Shown here in pieces: positions 25,923-33,759 of a stretch of 64,000 nucleotides of DNA (positions are counted from its first letter, which is position 1; each line of letters starts with the position of its first letter). The DNA lies in the NCBI GenBank assembly GCA_002441005.1, contig DJWO01000009.1, positions 434,001 to 498,000 on the forward strand, given 5' to 3'. This DNA is from Candidatus Aminicenantes bacterium UBA6228. GTDB taxonomy: Bacteria; Acidobacteriota; Aminicenantia; Aminicenantales; Saccharicenantaceae. Below the pieces are notes generated by a model. That model did no database searches, was not told the origin of the DNA, and saw only the letters and a program-made list of their open reading frames with translations. The position numbers and the translations under genes were made by a program.

Positions 25923-25950
25923 TTAAAAAACCCGGTCTTCAGTCCCGGTT
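25923..25950 (-). terminator. Terminator-like hairpin in the eno/25977 divergent region
   Basis: On the minus strand AACCGG and CCGGGTT flank a nine-base loop and are followed by six T residues. No minus-strand gene ends here, so it may block antisense transcription or act as a leader element. The signal is modest. Confidence 0.35.
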
Positions 25951-25978
25951 GCATTAAGACTGATATTTAAATTATAGT
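25949..25978 (+). promoter_or_regulatory. Possible promoter of the amidotransferase-like gene
   Basis: TTGCAT (25949-25954) and TATAGT (25973-25978) are 18 bases apart. The -10 is good and the -35 is poor. It precedes the GTG start by 28 bases. Confidence 0.4.
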
Positions 25979-26006
25979 GTTGAAAGAGAAGTCAAGGAGT
26001 AAAAAA

Positions 26007-26804
26007 GTGGCTAAAATTTATTATGTAGGCGATTGGGCTATTCTCACCGGCCCGGTTTTTGCAGAAACTCCTTTTTATCATTCGCCCAAGGGACTTGATA
26101 TTTTCAATTATGGCCGCTGGCTAAAGGAAGCTCTGGAGAGCGATGGCCGGCACCAGGTTCAGTCCGTCCCGGCCTGGGATTTCTACAATCAGCTCGGACC
26201 CGGCGATTATGAAAGAGTTCTGGCAGATTATGATGTTTTTATCTTTAGCGATATAGATGCCAAGCTTTTTCAACTTGCCCCGAGTTTTTTTGACCGCGAA
26301 AAATTCGGGAAAAAAATTCTGACTTTCCCCGACCGTGTCCGGCTGACGGTTGAAGCCATAGAAAAGGGCAAATCAGCCATGTTTTTGGGCGGCTGGTATT
26401 CTTTTACCGGTGAGCAGGGCAAGGGCGGTTGGGGCCGGACTCGCCTGGCTGAGATTCTTCCCGTTAGCTGCCTTGATTATGAAGATTTAATCGAGTCAAC
26501 TGAGGGCTTTTCGGCGGAAGCTACATCCGCTGGCCGGCAGGCTTTCTCGGCTGTGGATCTCAGTCAACTCCCGCCTCTTCTGGGCTATAACCGGACCAGG
26601 CCCAGGCCGGAAGGGGAAATTCTGCTTAAGATTAAAGAAACAGGTGATCCTTTACTGGCCGTGATGAAAGCCGGGAAAGGCTGGACTTTAGCTTTTACCT
26701 CTGATCCTGCTCCTCACTGGGGATGTAATTTTGTTTTCTGGGATAAATACCAGGAATTCTGGCAGCGCAGTCTGGATTTAATCTGGCCGCTCAAGAGCTT
26801 TTGA
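26007..26804 (+). CDS. Putative glutamine-amidotransferase-like protein (PF07090-type)
   Basis: A 265-residue cytoplasmic protein from GTG 26007, with AAGGAG six bases upstream; the frame is open 30 bases further but without an SD. It has the class I glutamine-amidotransferase-like fold seen in uncharacterised DUF1355-type proteins, with FLGGWYSFTGEQGKGGW (about 127-143), an LAEILPV turn and a late DPAPHWG segment. The nucleophile cysteine expected of a working glutaminase is not evident at the GGW site, so it may bind a ligand without hydrolysis. It is followed by a ceramidase-fold gene on the same strand. Confidence 0.6.
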   Translation: MAKIYYVGDWAILTGPVFAETPFYHSPKGLDIFNYGRWLKEALESDGRHQVQSVPAWDFYNQLGPGDYERVLADYDVFIFSDIDAKLFQLAPSFFDREKFGKKILTFPDRVRLTVEAIEKGKSAMFLGGWYSFTGEQGKGGWGRTRLAEILPVSCLDYEDLIESTEGFSAEATSAGRQAFSAVDLSQLPPLLGYNRTRPRPEGEILLKIKETGDPLLAVMKAGKGWTLAFTSDPAPHWGCNFVFWDKYQEFWQRSLDLIWPLKSF

Positions 26805-26943
26805 ACTGGCTTAAAGGGATAGAATCAACCGGAGAGTCATCCTCACTATAAAAGAGGAAAGTTTTTAAAAAATTGACCATTCAGGAGCTTAAAGGCTTCA
26901 AATGAAAAACATATCTGGCCAGAGGAATAAAGGAGAAAGCCAA

Positions 26944-28221
26944 ATGGAGAAAAACAGGGCAACTGATTATTTGCAGGCTGGTTATGGTGAAACCGACCTG
27001 ACTCCGCCCCTTGGGACGGACCTGGCCGGATTTGGCTTTTATTTAGACCGGCGGGCAACCGTTGTCCGGGACAGACTTAAGACCAGAAGTCTTTGCCTCC
27101 AGGGCAAGGAGGAAACAATTCTTATCCTCAGCCTCGACCTTCTTTCCCTATCAGTTGATTTTGCTGACCGTTGCCGGCGGCAAATCTCAAGGGAGACTGG
27201 AATCCCTTTTAAAAATATTCTTCTGGCCTGCACTCATACTCACTCCGGACCAGCCGTTCAGCCTCTGCCCGGACTGGGGAAAATAAACAGGGAATATGTC
27301 AGCCGGCTGTCTGGTTTATTTCTGGAAGCAGCCAGTAAAGCCAGAGCTAACCTGGAAGAGGCAGAGGTTGGTTTCCAGGCCGAGGCAGTGGAACCAATCG
27401 GTTATAACCGGCGGCTTAATAGCTTTTCTCCAATAGATCCCTGGCTAAAGACCGGAATTTTTAAACAGAAAAAGAGAACCATTTTTCTGCTGAATTATGC
27501 TTGCCATGCCGTCACCCTGGGGCCGACTAAAGAAATTTCATCCGACTGGCCCGGAGCAGCTGTTAATGAAATAGAAAGGAGCGGGAATAAGGCTCTGGTC
27601 CTTCAGGGATTCTGTGGCGATATAGATCCGGTCACCTATCTGAACCGGCGGCTGGGAGCGACCCGGGAAGACTATTATCTCTCAGGCCGGATAATTGCCG
27701 CCAGGGCCCTCAAATCGGTGAAATATACTAAATTCCGGAAGGACGTTGTCTTAAAATCGGCTGAAAATAGAATCCGCCTGCCGCTGTCTGTTTTTCCCTG
27801 GGAAGATCTGGAAAGGGAAACGGCCGCGGCTCTGGAGGCCAACCAGCAGTTTCTTCATGCTGCGCGGGTCATCAGCCTCTGGCGGAAAAAAATTGAGAAA
27901 CATTATAAGGCTTTCGCTTCTTCCCCCTGGCTTGAAAATGTGCCGGTCCAGGCAATAAGAGTTGGCGAGATGCGAATCCTCTGCCTCCCCGGTGAAGCGT
28001 TTTGCAGCCTGGGGCTTAAGCTCCGAGAAAAATTCCCGTCTTTAATGACTGCTGGCTATGCTAATGGTGATGTCGGTTACTTGCCGACGGAGGAAGCCTA
28101 TCTAAATCCTGACGATTATGCCTGCTATTGTGCCCCAAAATTTTACGGGCTTTTTAATTTTGCTCCGGCGGTAGAAAAAGTTTTAATTGAGGAAAGCAGC
28201 CGGGTGCTGTCTTCAATCTGA
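26944..28221 (+). CDS. Neutral/alkaline ceramidase N-terminal-fold protein, nucleophile replaced
   Basis: A 425-residue cytoplasmic protein homologous to the N-terminal domain of neutral ceramidases. Zinc-binding landmarks are kept (HTHSGP near residues 98-103 and NYACHAVTLGP near 184). The amidase motif GDVSPN of true ceramidases reads GDIDPV here (225-230), so the nucleophilic serine is an aspartate. The C-terminal immunoglobulin-like domain and a signal peptide are missing. A ceramidase role is therefore unlikely; a different hydrolase or lyase is possible. ATG 26944 has AAGGAG eight bases upstream; an ATG at 26902 also has AAAGG. The 3' end overlaps the convergent lipoprotein gene by nine bases. 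Confidence 0.7.
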   Translation: MEKNRATDYLQAGYGETDLTPPLGTDLAGFGFYLDRRATVVRDRLKTRSLCLQGKEETILILSLDLLSLSVDFADRCRRQISRETGIPFKNILLACTHTHSGPAVQPLPGLGKINREYVSRLSGLFLEAASKARANLEEAEVGFQAEAVEPIGYNRRLNSFSPIDPWLKTGIFKQKKRTIFLLNYACHAVTLGPTKEISSDWPGAAVNEIERSGNKALVLQGFCGDIDPVTYLNRRLGATREDYYLSGRIIAARALKSVKYTKFRKDVVLKSAENRIRLPLSVFPWEDLERETAAALEANQQFLHAARVISLWRKKIEKHYKAFASSPWLENVPVQAIRVGEMRILCLPGEAFCSLGLKLREKFPSLMTAGYANGDVGYLPTEEAYLNPDDYACYCAPKFYGLFNFAPAVEKVLIEESSRVLSSI

Positions 28222-30468
28222 TTTTTGTCTTCGAGCCTGCCTGGTCTCAATTGATAATAAAACAAAATCGCTGGCCGGAATGGTGACCATCAGACTCTTT
28301 AAAGTGCTGGCTTTTCCCGCCTGAAGGATTTCTCCCGTAGTCTCATTTTTGATTTCGTATTTCTCCTGGGGATCAAGATTTAAAGGAATGACACTTATCC
28401 GGCGAGGAGAATCGCTGTGATTGACAATGGCTAAATTTCTGGATTCGCCATTAACTGACTCGGCCAGATCAAATTCCTCACTCAAACCGAGCACCTCAAA
28501 CTCTCTTTTGACCCCATATTCACCAAGAACCAGGTCGATTAAATCACGGACTAAATCCGGGCAGTCTCTTACTGCTTCTCGCAGGCTCAGCGGAAAAGTA
28601 TAACACCATCCCTGACCAAAATGGTTAGCCAGGATAGCGGCTCCGCCGTCTTCAAAAGAAGCTAAGACTGTGGCCGTGATCGGCTGCCAGGAGGCGGCTT
28701 GAGCCGGGAGCAAGTTAAAAATTCTATCCTTTTGAGCTCTTGTCCCCAGCGGCTCTTCTATCTTAACCCAATGGTGAAGCTTGGCCTGCTTTTCCCGACC
28801 CCCGACGAGTTCCTCACGCTCAAATTTATCCCCATAAGGAATAGCCGGGCCAAAGAGGACAGCCACACCGCCCTGTTCCACAAACTCCTTTAGCATCTGG
28901 CTATCGGGATCCTGCATCCCGGCAATATCGCTGAGAACAAGCACATAGTGATTTTTTAGCAGAAACTCCAGCTGTTCTTCATTCGGATGGTAAGGATAAT
29001 AAGGCAGAACTTCTTCTCCCCGCCGGGGAATAAAGGGCAGGAGATCAGGACTCAGGCCAAGAGACCGGAAGGCATCAAGGGCAGGAACCACCGTTGTTGT
29101 CCAGCGGTCAGCCCACCAGTCATTATAAGGAATATAAAGACCAAGGTGGCTTGAATCCCTGGCCGCTTTTTTAGTTATCAAGGAAAAAGCCTTCAGGCCC
29201 TTTTCCACTCCGGTTCTGGATTCCTTAGCGACCGGCCTGGTTTTGGCATAATCATAGATATTATAATGATAGGTAAAGAAAACAATCCCCTCGGGGCCGA
29301 AAGCGCTGGCCGCACTCAACATTTGACGATAAATGTCCTCCGGGGAAGCTAAATAAGAATGGTCAAAATCTTTCTCCAGATAACCAAACAATTCAACGTG
29401 GGACAAAGTTATCTTATCCCTGACCATGGTCGCTCCCGCCGACAGGCTGGCAAAATCTTTCACCCGCCGGTATGGAAAGCAGCGGCGGTTATCCTTCCGG
29501 TAGGAAGCCATCACCGCTCCCTGATAAATCACTATATCCAGGTCATCAATGGCGGCTAAATAACCGGCTAAGAGCGGATCGTCTATATAAGGAGCGCAGG
29601 CGGTGAGAAGCCCTCTATCCAGAGCTTTGACCGCCGAGCAAAATTCTCTCATCTGCCAGACTAAATAAGTCCCGCTTCCTTCCTGATAATTGTAAAAACC
29701 AGCCAGAGCTGGTTCGTCACCATAGAGATTCCAGAGTTCGTTTATTATCTTTTTGGTACTGTCCAGACATTCGCTATAAGGCATATTACGGGTCAGGTCC
29801 CAGCTCACACTGAGTAAGGCCGTCAGGCCATATTCAGCCGCCAGTTTCAGGGCCAGGCCGATTCTATCTTCAGGGCTTCCAGCCACGGCCGGCTTCAGGC
29901 AGACTGCCGAAGGATAGTAAGCCTGGTCAGCAGTAATAATACTGTGAATGATAACCAGATTACCGCCTAAGCTTTTAAATTCGTCAAAATAAGCATTCAT
30001 ATCTTTTTCCAGGCCTTCAGCTGGAAAACTGCTCAAGATCGTAAAATCTCCGACCAGGCTTCCCAGAAGAAAGCATCCTTTGCTGGCAGTTTTTTGCTGG
30101 CCCCGGGCAGCAGTCAACGTCACGGTATACAGTCCTTCTGGGGAGTCAGAAGCCAGCTCAATTTCTCCCCGGAATTTTCTGGCAGCCGTCTCTTCCTCTT
30201 CTGACCTGATCTCAGTCATTTTCAAGCTTTTCTGGCCCTGGCCCGGGATAAGCAGTCTGGCCTCGATTTTAACCTGGCCAGCTTTTTTCGTCCGGATGGT
30301 TGATTCGACAACCACCGTTTCTCCAGGAGTAGCCCTAAAGGGCGAGACCCGGGTTTCTACGATGAGATCGGAAGGCTGGGCAGTTTGATTTGAATTATCC
30401 TGTCCGCAGGTCACTAAAAAGCAGGCCAGGGTAAAAAGCCAAAAGACCGGTTTAAGACTTTTTTTCAT
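28213..30468 (-). CDS. Large secreted lipoprotein with TIM-barrel (DUF4434-like) and amidotransferase-like domains
   Basis: A 751-residue protein from ATG 30468 (AGGCGG upstream). The leader ends in FLVTCGQ, a likely lipobox, so the mature N-terminus would be lipid-anchored. A beta-sandwich (about 35-140) with immunoglobulin-like features comes first. A TIM-barrel follows (about 150-430, with SLGGNLVIIHS, YGDEPALAGFYNYQE and FGPEGIVFFTYHY), similar to DUF4434 or GH42-like domains. Then comes a flavodoxin-like segment (about 440-630, with VLVLSDIAGMQDPD and EQGGVAVLFG) like the trimerisation domain of beta-galactosidases, and a terminal beta domain. Glycoside hydrolysis is possible but catalytic residues are not certain. 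Confidence 0.6.
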   Translation of the reverse strand: MKKSLKPVFWLFTLACFLVTCGQDNSNQTAQPSDLIVETRVSPFRATPGETVVVESTIRTKKAGQVKIEARLLIPGQGQKSLKMTEIRSEEEETAARKFRGEIELASDSPEGLYTVTLTAARGQQKTASKGCFLLGSLVGDFTILSSFPAEGLEKDMNAYFDEFKSLGGNLVIIHSIITADQAYYPSAVCLKPAVAGSPEDRIGLALKLAAEYGLTALLSVSWDLTRNMPYSECLDSTKKIINELWNLYGDEPALAGFYNYQEGSGTYLVWQMREFCSAVKALDRGLLTACAPYIDDPLLAGYLAAIDDLDIVIYQGAVMASYRKDNRRCFPYRRVKDFASLSAGATMVRDKITLSHVELFGYLEKDFDHSYLASPEDIYRQMLSAASAFGPEGIVFFTYHYNIYDYAKTRPVAKESRTGVEKGLKAFSLITKKAARDSSHLGLYIPYNDWWADRWTTTVVPALDAFRSLGLSPDLLPFIPRRGEEVLPYYPYHPNEEQLEFLLKNHYVLVLSDIAGMQDPDSQMLKEFVEQGGVAVLFGPAIPYGDKFEREELVGGREKQAKLHHWVKIEEPLGTRAQKDRIFNLLPAQAASWQPITATVLASFEDGGAAILANHFGQGWCYTFPLSLREAVRDCPDLVRDLIDLVLGEYGVKREFEVLGLSEEFDLAESVNGESRNLAIVNHSDSPRRISVIPLNLDPQEKYEIKNETTGEILQAGKASTLKSLMVTIPASDFVLLSIETRQARRQKSD

Positions 30469-30479
30469 TGTTCGCCGCC

Positions 30480-30515
30480 TCAAAGTTTTATTAAAATTAT
30501 TTTAAAAGTCTTCAT
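30480..30515 (-). CDS. Possible 11-codon leader peptide upstream of the TIM-barrel lipoprotein
   Basis: ATG 30515 follows a strong purine-rich SD (GGGGGCAGGA) and encodes MKTFKIILIKL. Its TGA lies over the SD of the lipoprotein gene, which starts 11 bases later. Such an overlap can couple translation. It is very short and AT-rich, so it may be chance. Confidence 0.3.
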   Translation of the reverse strand: MKTFKIILIKL

Positions 30516-30529
30516 TCCTGCCCCCTAAC

Positions 30530-30558
30530 TTTATATTTCATTTAGCTTTTCAGAACAA
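30530..30558 (-). promoter_or_regulatory. Promoter of the TIM-barrel lipoprotein gene
   Basis: On the minus strand TTGTTC (30553-30558) and TATAAA (30530-30535) are 17 bases apart, followed by the possible leader peptide and the lipoprotein start. Confidence 0.5.
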
Positions 30559-30653
30559 CAATTTTTTGTTTCTCACTTTATCGATAACTCCGTCTTCCCA
30601 ATTTAGAGTCTCACTCGCCGGGCTTAAAAAAATCAAAATAAAGGCCGTTCTTC

Positions 30654-30675
30654 ACCTGTTTCATTTTCAACAGGT
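30654..30675. repeat. Inverted repeat upstream of the DMT transporter promoter
   Basis: A perfect seven-base-pair dyad (ACCTGTT and AACAGGT, eight-base spacer) lies just before the -35 of the transporter gene. It has no T-run on either side, so an operator is more likely than a terminator. Confidence 0.4.
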
Positions 30676-30683
30676 ACCAGTCT

Positions 30684-30715
30684 TTGATTTGAACTTTATT
30701 TACCTTGATTATAAT
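30684..30715 (+). promoter_or_regulatory. Promoter of the DMT transporter gene
   Basis: A perfect TATAAT (30710-30715) is preceded by TTGAAC (30689, 15-base spacer); a one-base shift to TTTGAA gives 16. Confidence 0.55.
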
Positions 30716-30755
30716 AGTAGGATAAATTCTCTGATAAACTCAAAGGAACCGGAGA

Positions 30756-31613
30756 ATGAACTGGTTATTTCTGGTCTTAGCCATCGCTGGCTATGTGGCC
30801 ATGAACTTCGTCATGAAACTGGGAAGCCTGCAGGGATTAAACTCTTCAGAGCTCACCGGCAGTCTCTTCGCTTCGGCTTCATTCTATTGCTTGCTGATTT
30901 TAATTTTTAGCGGGCAGGCGTTAAATTTTACTCCAGCGGTTATATTACTGGCTGTGGCTGGCGGCGCTGGCGGAGCCGTAGCTTATTTTTTCTTTCTTCA
31001 GGCTTTAAAGATTGGAAGTTACGCTCTGACCATTTCCATCTACACCATGACCTTTCTCACCCCGGTTATCTTTTCGATCATTTTCTGGGACAGACAGGTT
31101 ACGACTTTAATTGCGCTGGGAATTTTATTGATCATTGCCGGGATCATTCTGATCTCCCTGGCTGGCTCAACTCCCGAAAGCCAGAAATCCGGGCTCTTTC
31201 TAAAATGGCTCGTCTTCCTGACCGCGACTTTTTTTCTGACCGGGATTCCTCAAATCTCTCAGGCGGCAGCAGTGCGCCTGGCTGAGATCAATTTATGGTC
31301 ATATCTTTTCATAACTTTTCTAGCCGGGGCCCTGGTTTTTATGATTTATCTGTCTGTAAAAAAAGTCCGGCTGCCCCGAAAAGCCTTTTCTTTTGGCGCT
31401 CTGGCGGCGGCGGGCAGTGTGGCCGGGAATTTCTTTACGATGAGAGCCCTAACCGGATTGCCAGAGCCAGTTGTTTTTCCCGTTATCCAGGCCGGCCCGA
31501 TCATCGCTGCCGTTATTCTGTCACTGGCTTATTTTAAAGAAAAAATTAAGCCCGGAGCTTATTTCGGGATCATGCTGGGACTGGCCGGCATTGTCCTTTT
31601 GACCTTGAAGTAA
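30756..31613 (+). CDS. DMT-superfamily (EamA) transporter
   Basis: A 285-residue inner-membrane protein with ten helices arranged as two five-helix EamA repeats. The repeat signatures are near ALKIGSYALTISIYTMTFLTP and, in the second half, LTGLPEPVVFPVIQAGPIIAA. The family exports or imports small metabolites such as amino acids or nucleotide sugars; substrate cannot be told. AAGGA stands eight bases before the ATG. It has its own promoter, possibly with an adjacent operator. Confidence 0.85.
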   Translation: MNWLFLVLAIAGYVAMNFVMKLGSLQGLNSSELTGSLFASASFYCLLILIFSGQALNFTPAVILLAVAGGAGGAVAYFFFLQALKIGSYALTISIYTMTFLTPVIFSIIFWDRQVTTLIALGILLIIAGIILISLAGSTPESQKSGLFLKWLVFLTATFFLTGIPQISQAAAVRLAEINLWSYLFITFLAGALVFMIYLSVKKVRLPRKAFSFGALAAAGSVAGNFFTMRALTGLPEPVVFPVIQAGPIIAAVILSLAYFKEKIKPGAYFGIMLGLAGIVLLTLK

Positions 31614-31655
31614 ACAGGCCTTTAAATTGTCAACAGATCCCAGGGGAGTTAAAAA

Positions 31656-31811
31656 ATGAGCAGTGAACAATGGCCTGAGAAGCTCTTCAAAAATTTTGCC
31701 CGCCAGTATGAGCAGCAGCCATTTACTCAGGGGACGGCCGGCGAGTGCGATTTTATAAAAAAAGAAATAGATTTTGATTTTACTTGTTGGACTTTTTTAA
31801 TAAAATCATAA
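31656..31811 (+). pseudogene. N-terminal remnant of a SAM-dependent methyltransferase
   Basis: ATG 31656 has a good SD (GGGGAG, six bases away) and encodes 51 residues starting MSSEQWPEKLFKNFARQYEQ. The first 38 or so look like the lead-in helices of class I methyltransferases, which run straight into the DxGCGxG SAM-binding strand. Here the sequence instead turns into an AT-rich tail and stops. No SAM motif is found before mgtC begins 52 bases later. It is most simply the 5' stump of a gene lost by deletion. A 12-base direct repeat, ATTTTGATTTTA, occurs inside the tail (31771) and again before mgtC (31828). Confidence 0.5.
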
Positions 31812-31863
31812 GCATCAGAAGATAGGCATTTTGATTTTAGTCAGGAAGGAGAGGCGCCATCAG

Positions 31864-32511
31864 ATGAATATCTTAGAAATAATTCTCAAGCTAATTCTGG
31901 CTATTGCTCTTGGCGGGCTGATCGGCCTGGAAAGAGAAGCCAGCCAGAAACCGGCCGGGTTCCGGACCAATATCATGGTTTGCCTCGGCTCAGCCATGAT
32001 GATGAGTATGGCTGCCGGGCTCATCAAAGGCAGCAGTGCTTCTCCTGATTCTTTAATCAGGATGGCCGCCGGGGTGGTCACTGGCATTGGTTTTCTAGGG
32101 GCGGGGACAATTATCCATGCCCAGGGGGCGGTCATCGGACTGACAACAGCTTCAACTCTCTGGGTGGTAGCCGGACTCGGACTGATCATCGGAGCTGGCT
32201 ATTATATTCCGGCCATAATTTTTACTGTCATTATTATTGCTACCCTGGTGGCCTTTAGAAGGGTGGAAGAGGTTTATCTAAGGAAGCACATCTATCGTTA
32301 TCATCTTAAATTCAGAGAGCAACCGGAATTGCTGTCCAAGCTTAGAAAGCTGAGTTTCCATCATGGGGTCAGGCTCGAACACCTTAACTTGAAAAAAGAA
32401 GGTTCATCCATGGTAATTTCCTTCACGGCTGTTGGTTCTGAGGACAAAGAGCAGGAATTTAATGAAGCGGTGCTGGATCTGGGCGAGCTGGAGGAATTCC
32501 GGCTTGACTGA
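31864..32511 (+). CDS. MgtC/SapB-family membrane protein
   Basis: A 215-residue protein whose N-terminal half has about four membrane helices and the family motifs GGLIGLERE (near 18-26), GFRTNIMVCLGSA and TGIGFLGAGTI. The cytoplasmic tail (about 145-215) resembles an ACT-type domain. MgtC relatives are linked to Mg limitation and survival in some pathogens, but most environmental members have no proven transport role. ATG 31864 is chosen over an upstream TTG because it starts the first conserved helix. The stop overlaps the rdgB start by eight bases. Confidence 0.85.
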   Translation: MNILEIILKLILAIALGGLIGLEREASQKPAGFRTNIMVCLGSAMMMSMAAGLIKGSSASPDSLIRMAAGVVTGIGFLGAGTIIHAQGAVIGLTTASTLWVVAGLGLIIGAGYYIPAIIFTVIIIATLVAFRRVEEVYLRKHIYRYHLKFREQPELLSKLRKLSFHHGVRLEHLNLKKEGSSMVISFTAVGSEDKEQEFNEAVLDLGELEEFRLD

Positions 32512-33124
32512 CCGGCTGACTGCCAGACGACTTCTCCTGGCCACAACCAACCAGGGCAAAGCCCGGGAAATTAAAAAGCTGCTGGCCGGGCTAAATTTTA
32601 AGATAGAAAGTCTGGTCAGCTATCCGGAGTTTGGTCGGTTTCAGGAAAAGGAAAAAACCTTTGAAGAAAATAGCCGGGGGAAAGCGCGCTTCTACAGCCG
32701 GCAATACGGCGGTCTGGTTCTGGCTGAAGATTCAGGTCTGGAAGTTGAGGCCCTGGATGGGAAGCCCGGAGTTTTTTCTGCCCGCTTTTCGGGCCGGCAG
32801 GCCACTGACCAAAAAAACATCAAAAAACTTCTAAAATTGATGAGACCTCTGTCCGAAAGTCAGCGAAAAGCCAGATTTATCTGTGTAGCCAGTTTAGCCT
32901 GTCGGGGCCAAATACTTAAAGTCTATAGAGGGCAACTGAGCGGCCGGATAATCTTTGAGCCCAGAGGCCAGAACGGATTTGGCTATGACCCTGTTTTTTT
33001 CTATGCTCCTCTCCAGAAAACTCTGGCCGAACTGACCACCGAAGAAAAAAATAAAATCAGCCATCGCGGCCGGGCTCTAAGAAAAGTCCGGGCTTATCTC
33101 AAAAAGTTTCCAGAGGCCCAATAA
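32504..33124 (+). CDS. rdgB: XTP/dITP diphosphatase (RdgB/HAM1 family)
   Basis: A 206-residue housekeeping enzyme that hydrolyses non-canonical purine triphosphates such as ITP and XTP. The TTG at 32504 has GGAGG nine bases upstream and lies eight bases inside the mgtC end. The family motifs LLLATTNQGKAREIKKLL, VLAEDSGLEVEALDGKPGVFSARFSG, and the late NGFGYDPVFF and SHRGRALRKV are all present. Upstream frame extension overlaps mgtC and has no SD. Confidence 0.93.
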   Translation: MTDRLTARRLLLATTNQGKAREIKKLLAGLNFKIESLVSYPEFGRFQEKEKTFEENSRGKARFYSRQYGGLVLAEDSGLEVEALDGKPGVFSARFSGRQATDQKNIKKLLKLMRPLSESQRKARFICVASLACRGQILKVYRGQLSGRIIFEPRGQNGFGYDPVFFYAPLQKTLAELTTEEKNKISHRGRALRKVRAYLKKFPEAQ

Positions 33125-33331
33125 AGGTTTCTATCTTTTAAGATTTCAGGCTGCCTGCCTCACCTCCTTTTTACCGTAAAATCCATTAGACTGAAAATAA
33201 CCAGGAAGTAAACTCTTCTTGACTAAAGAAGTTCATCCTTTGGCTTTTATCTTATTGATCTTAAACATTTTATAAGGACTGTCCAGGCTGGCTCGAAATT
33301 CGCATGATAGAGGGCTGAAAGGAGATTTGCC

Positions 33332-33646
33332 ATGAAAAAATTTTTCCACAAGTCAGTCGCCATGAATCTGGCCATCCTGATTTTTCTCTCTTTGCTGGGC
33401 AGCGGCCTGGCTCAGTCCCAGAATCAGAGCAAACCGGCTTCGGGCAAGATCAACGTCAATACGGCATCCTTAGCCGAGCTGGAAAGCCTGCCAAGAATCG
33501 GGCCAAAAGTTGCTCAGCGGATCATTGATTACCGGACTCAAAACGGACCGTTTAAAAAGGTGGAAGACCTGTTGAAGGTTCAGGGCATCGGGGAAAAGAT
33601 TTTTAATCAGCTTAAAGACCAGATTACCGTCGGCGAAACAAAGTAA
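33332..33646 (+). CDS. ComEA-type secreted helix-hairpin-helix DNA-binding protein
   Basis: A 104-residue protein with a signal peptide (about 1-28, ending GSGLAQS) and a double helix-hairpin-helix domain (about 38-98), with VNTASLAELESLPRIGPKVA and KVEDLLKVQGIGEKI. ComEA binds incoming DNA in the periplasm during transformation. The compact form without a long linker is usual in diderms. AAGGAG precedes the ATG. dprA, another transformation gene, lies in the next transcript. The 207 bases before it contain no gene. Confidence 0.85.
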   Translation: MKKFFHKSVAMNLAILIFLSLLGSGLAQSQNQSKPASGKINVNTASLAELESLPRIGPKVAQRIIDYRTQNGPFKKVEDLLKVQGIGEKIFNQLKDQITVGETK

Positions 33647-33661
33647 AACTGGCCAGGAAAG

Positions 33662-33705
33662 AAGGCGGAAGAGAAAGGCCTTAACCTTTTCTCTTCTGCC
33701 TTTTT
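33662..33705 (+). terminator. Strong rho-independent terminator after comEA
   Basis: A stem of about 17 pairs (AAGGCGGAAGAGAAAGG with its near-perfect complement, one bulge, six-base loop) is followed by a run of T residues 15 bases after the comEA stop. It separates comEA from the convergent xerC. Confidence 0.88.
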
Positions 33706-33759
33706 CTCCCTGTTTTTTCATCCGACTGCGGCCAATCAGCCAGTTGGAATGATAAAGTG

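Noticed and set aside
31771..31839. Direct repeat ATTTTGATTTTA as a sign of a mobile element
   Set aside because: Low-complexity AT sequence; no inverted ends, transposase or target duplication is present. Kept only as a note on the methyltransferase remnant.
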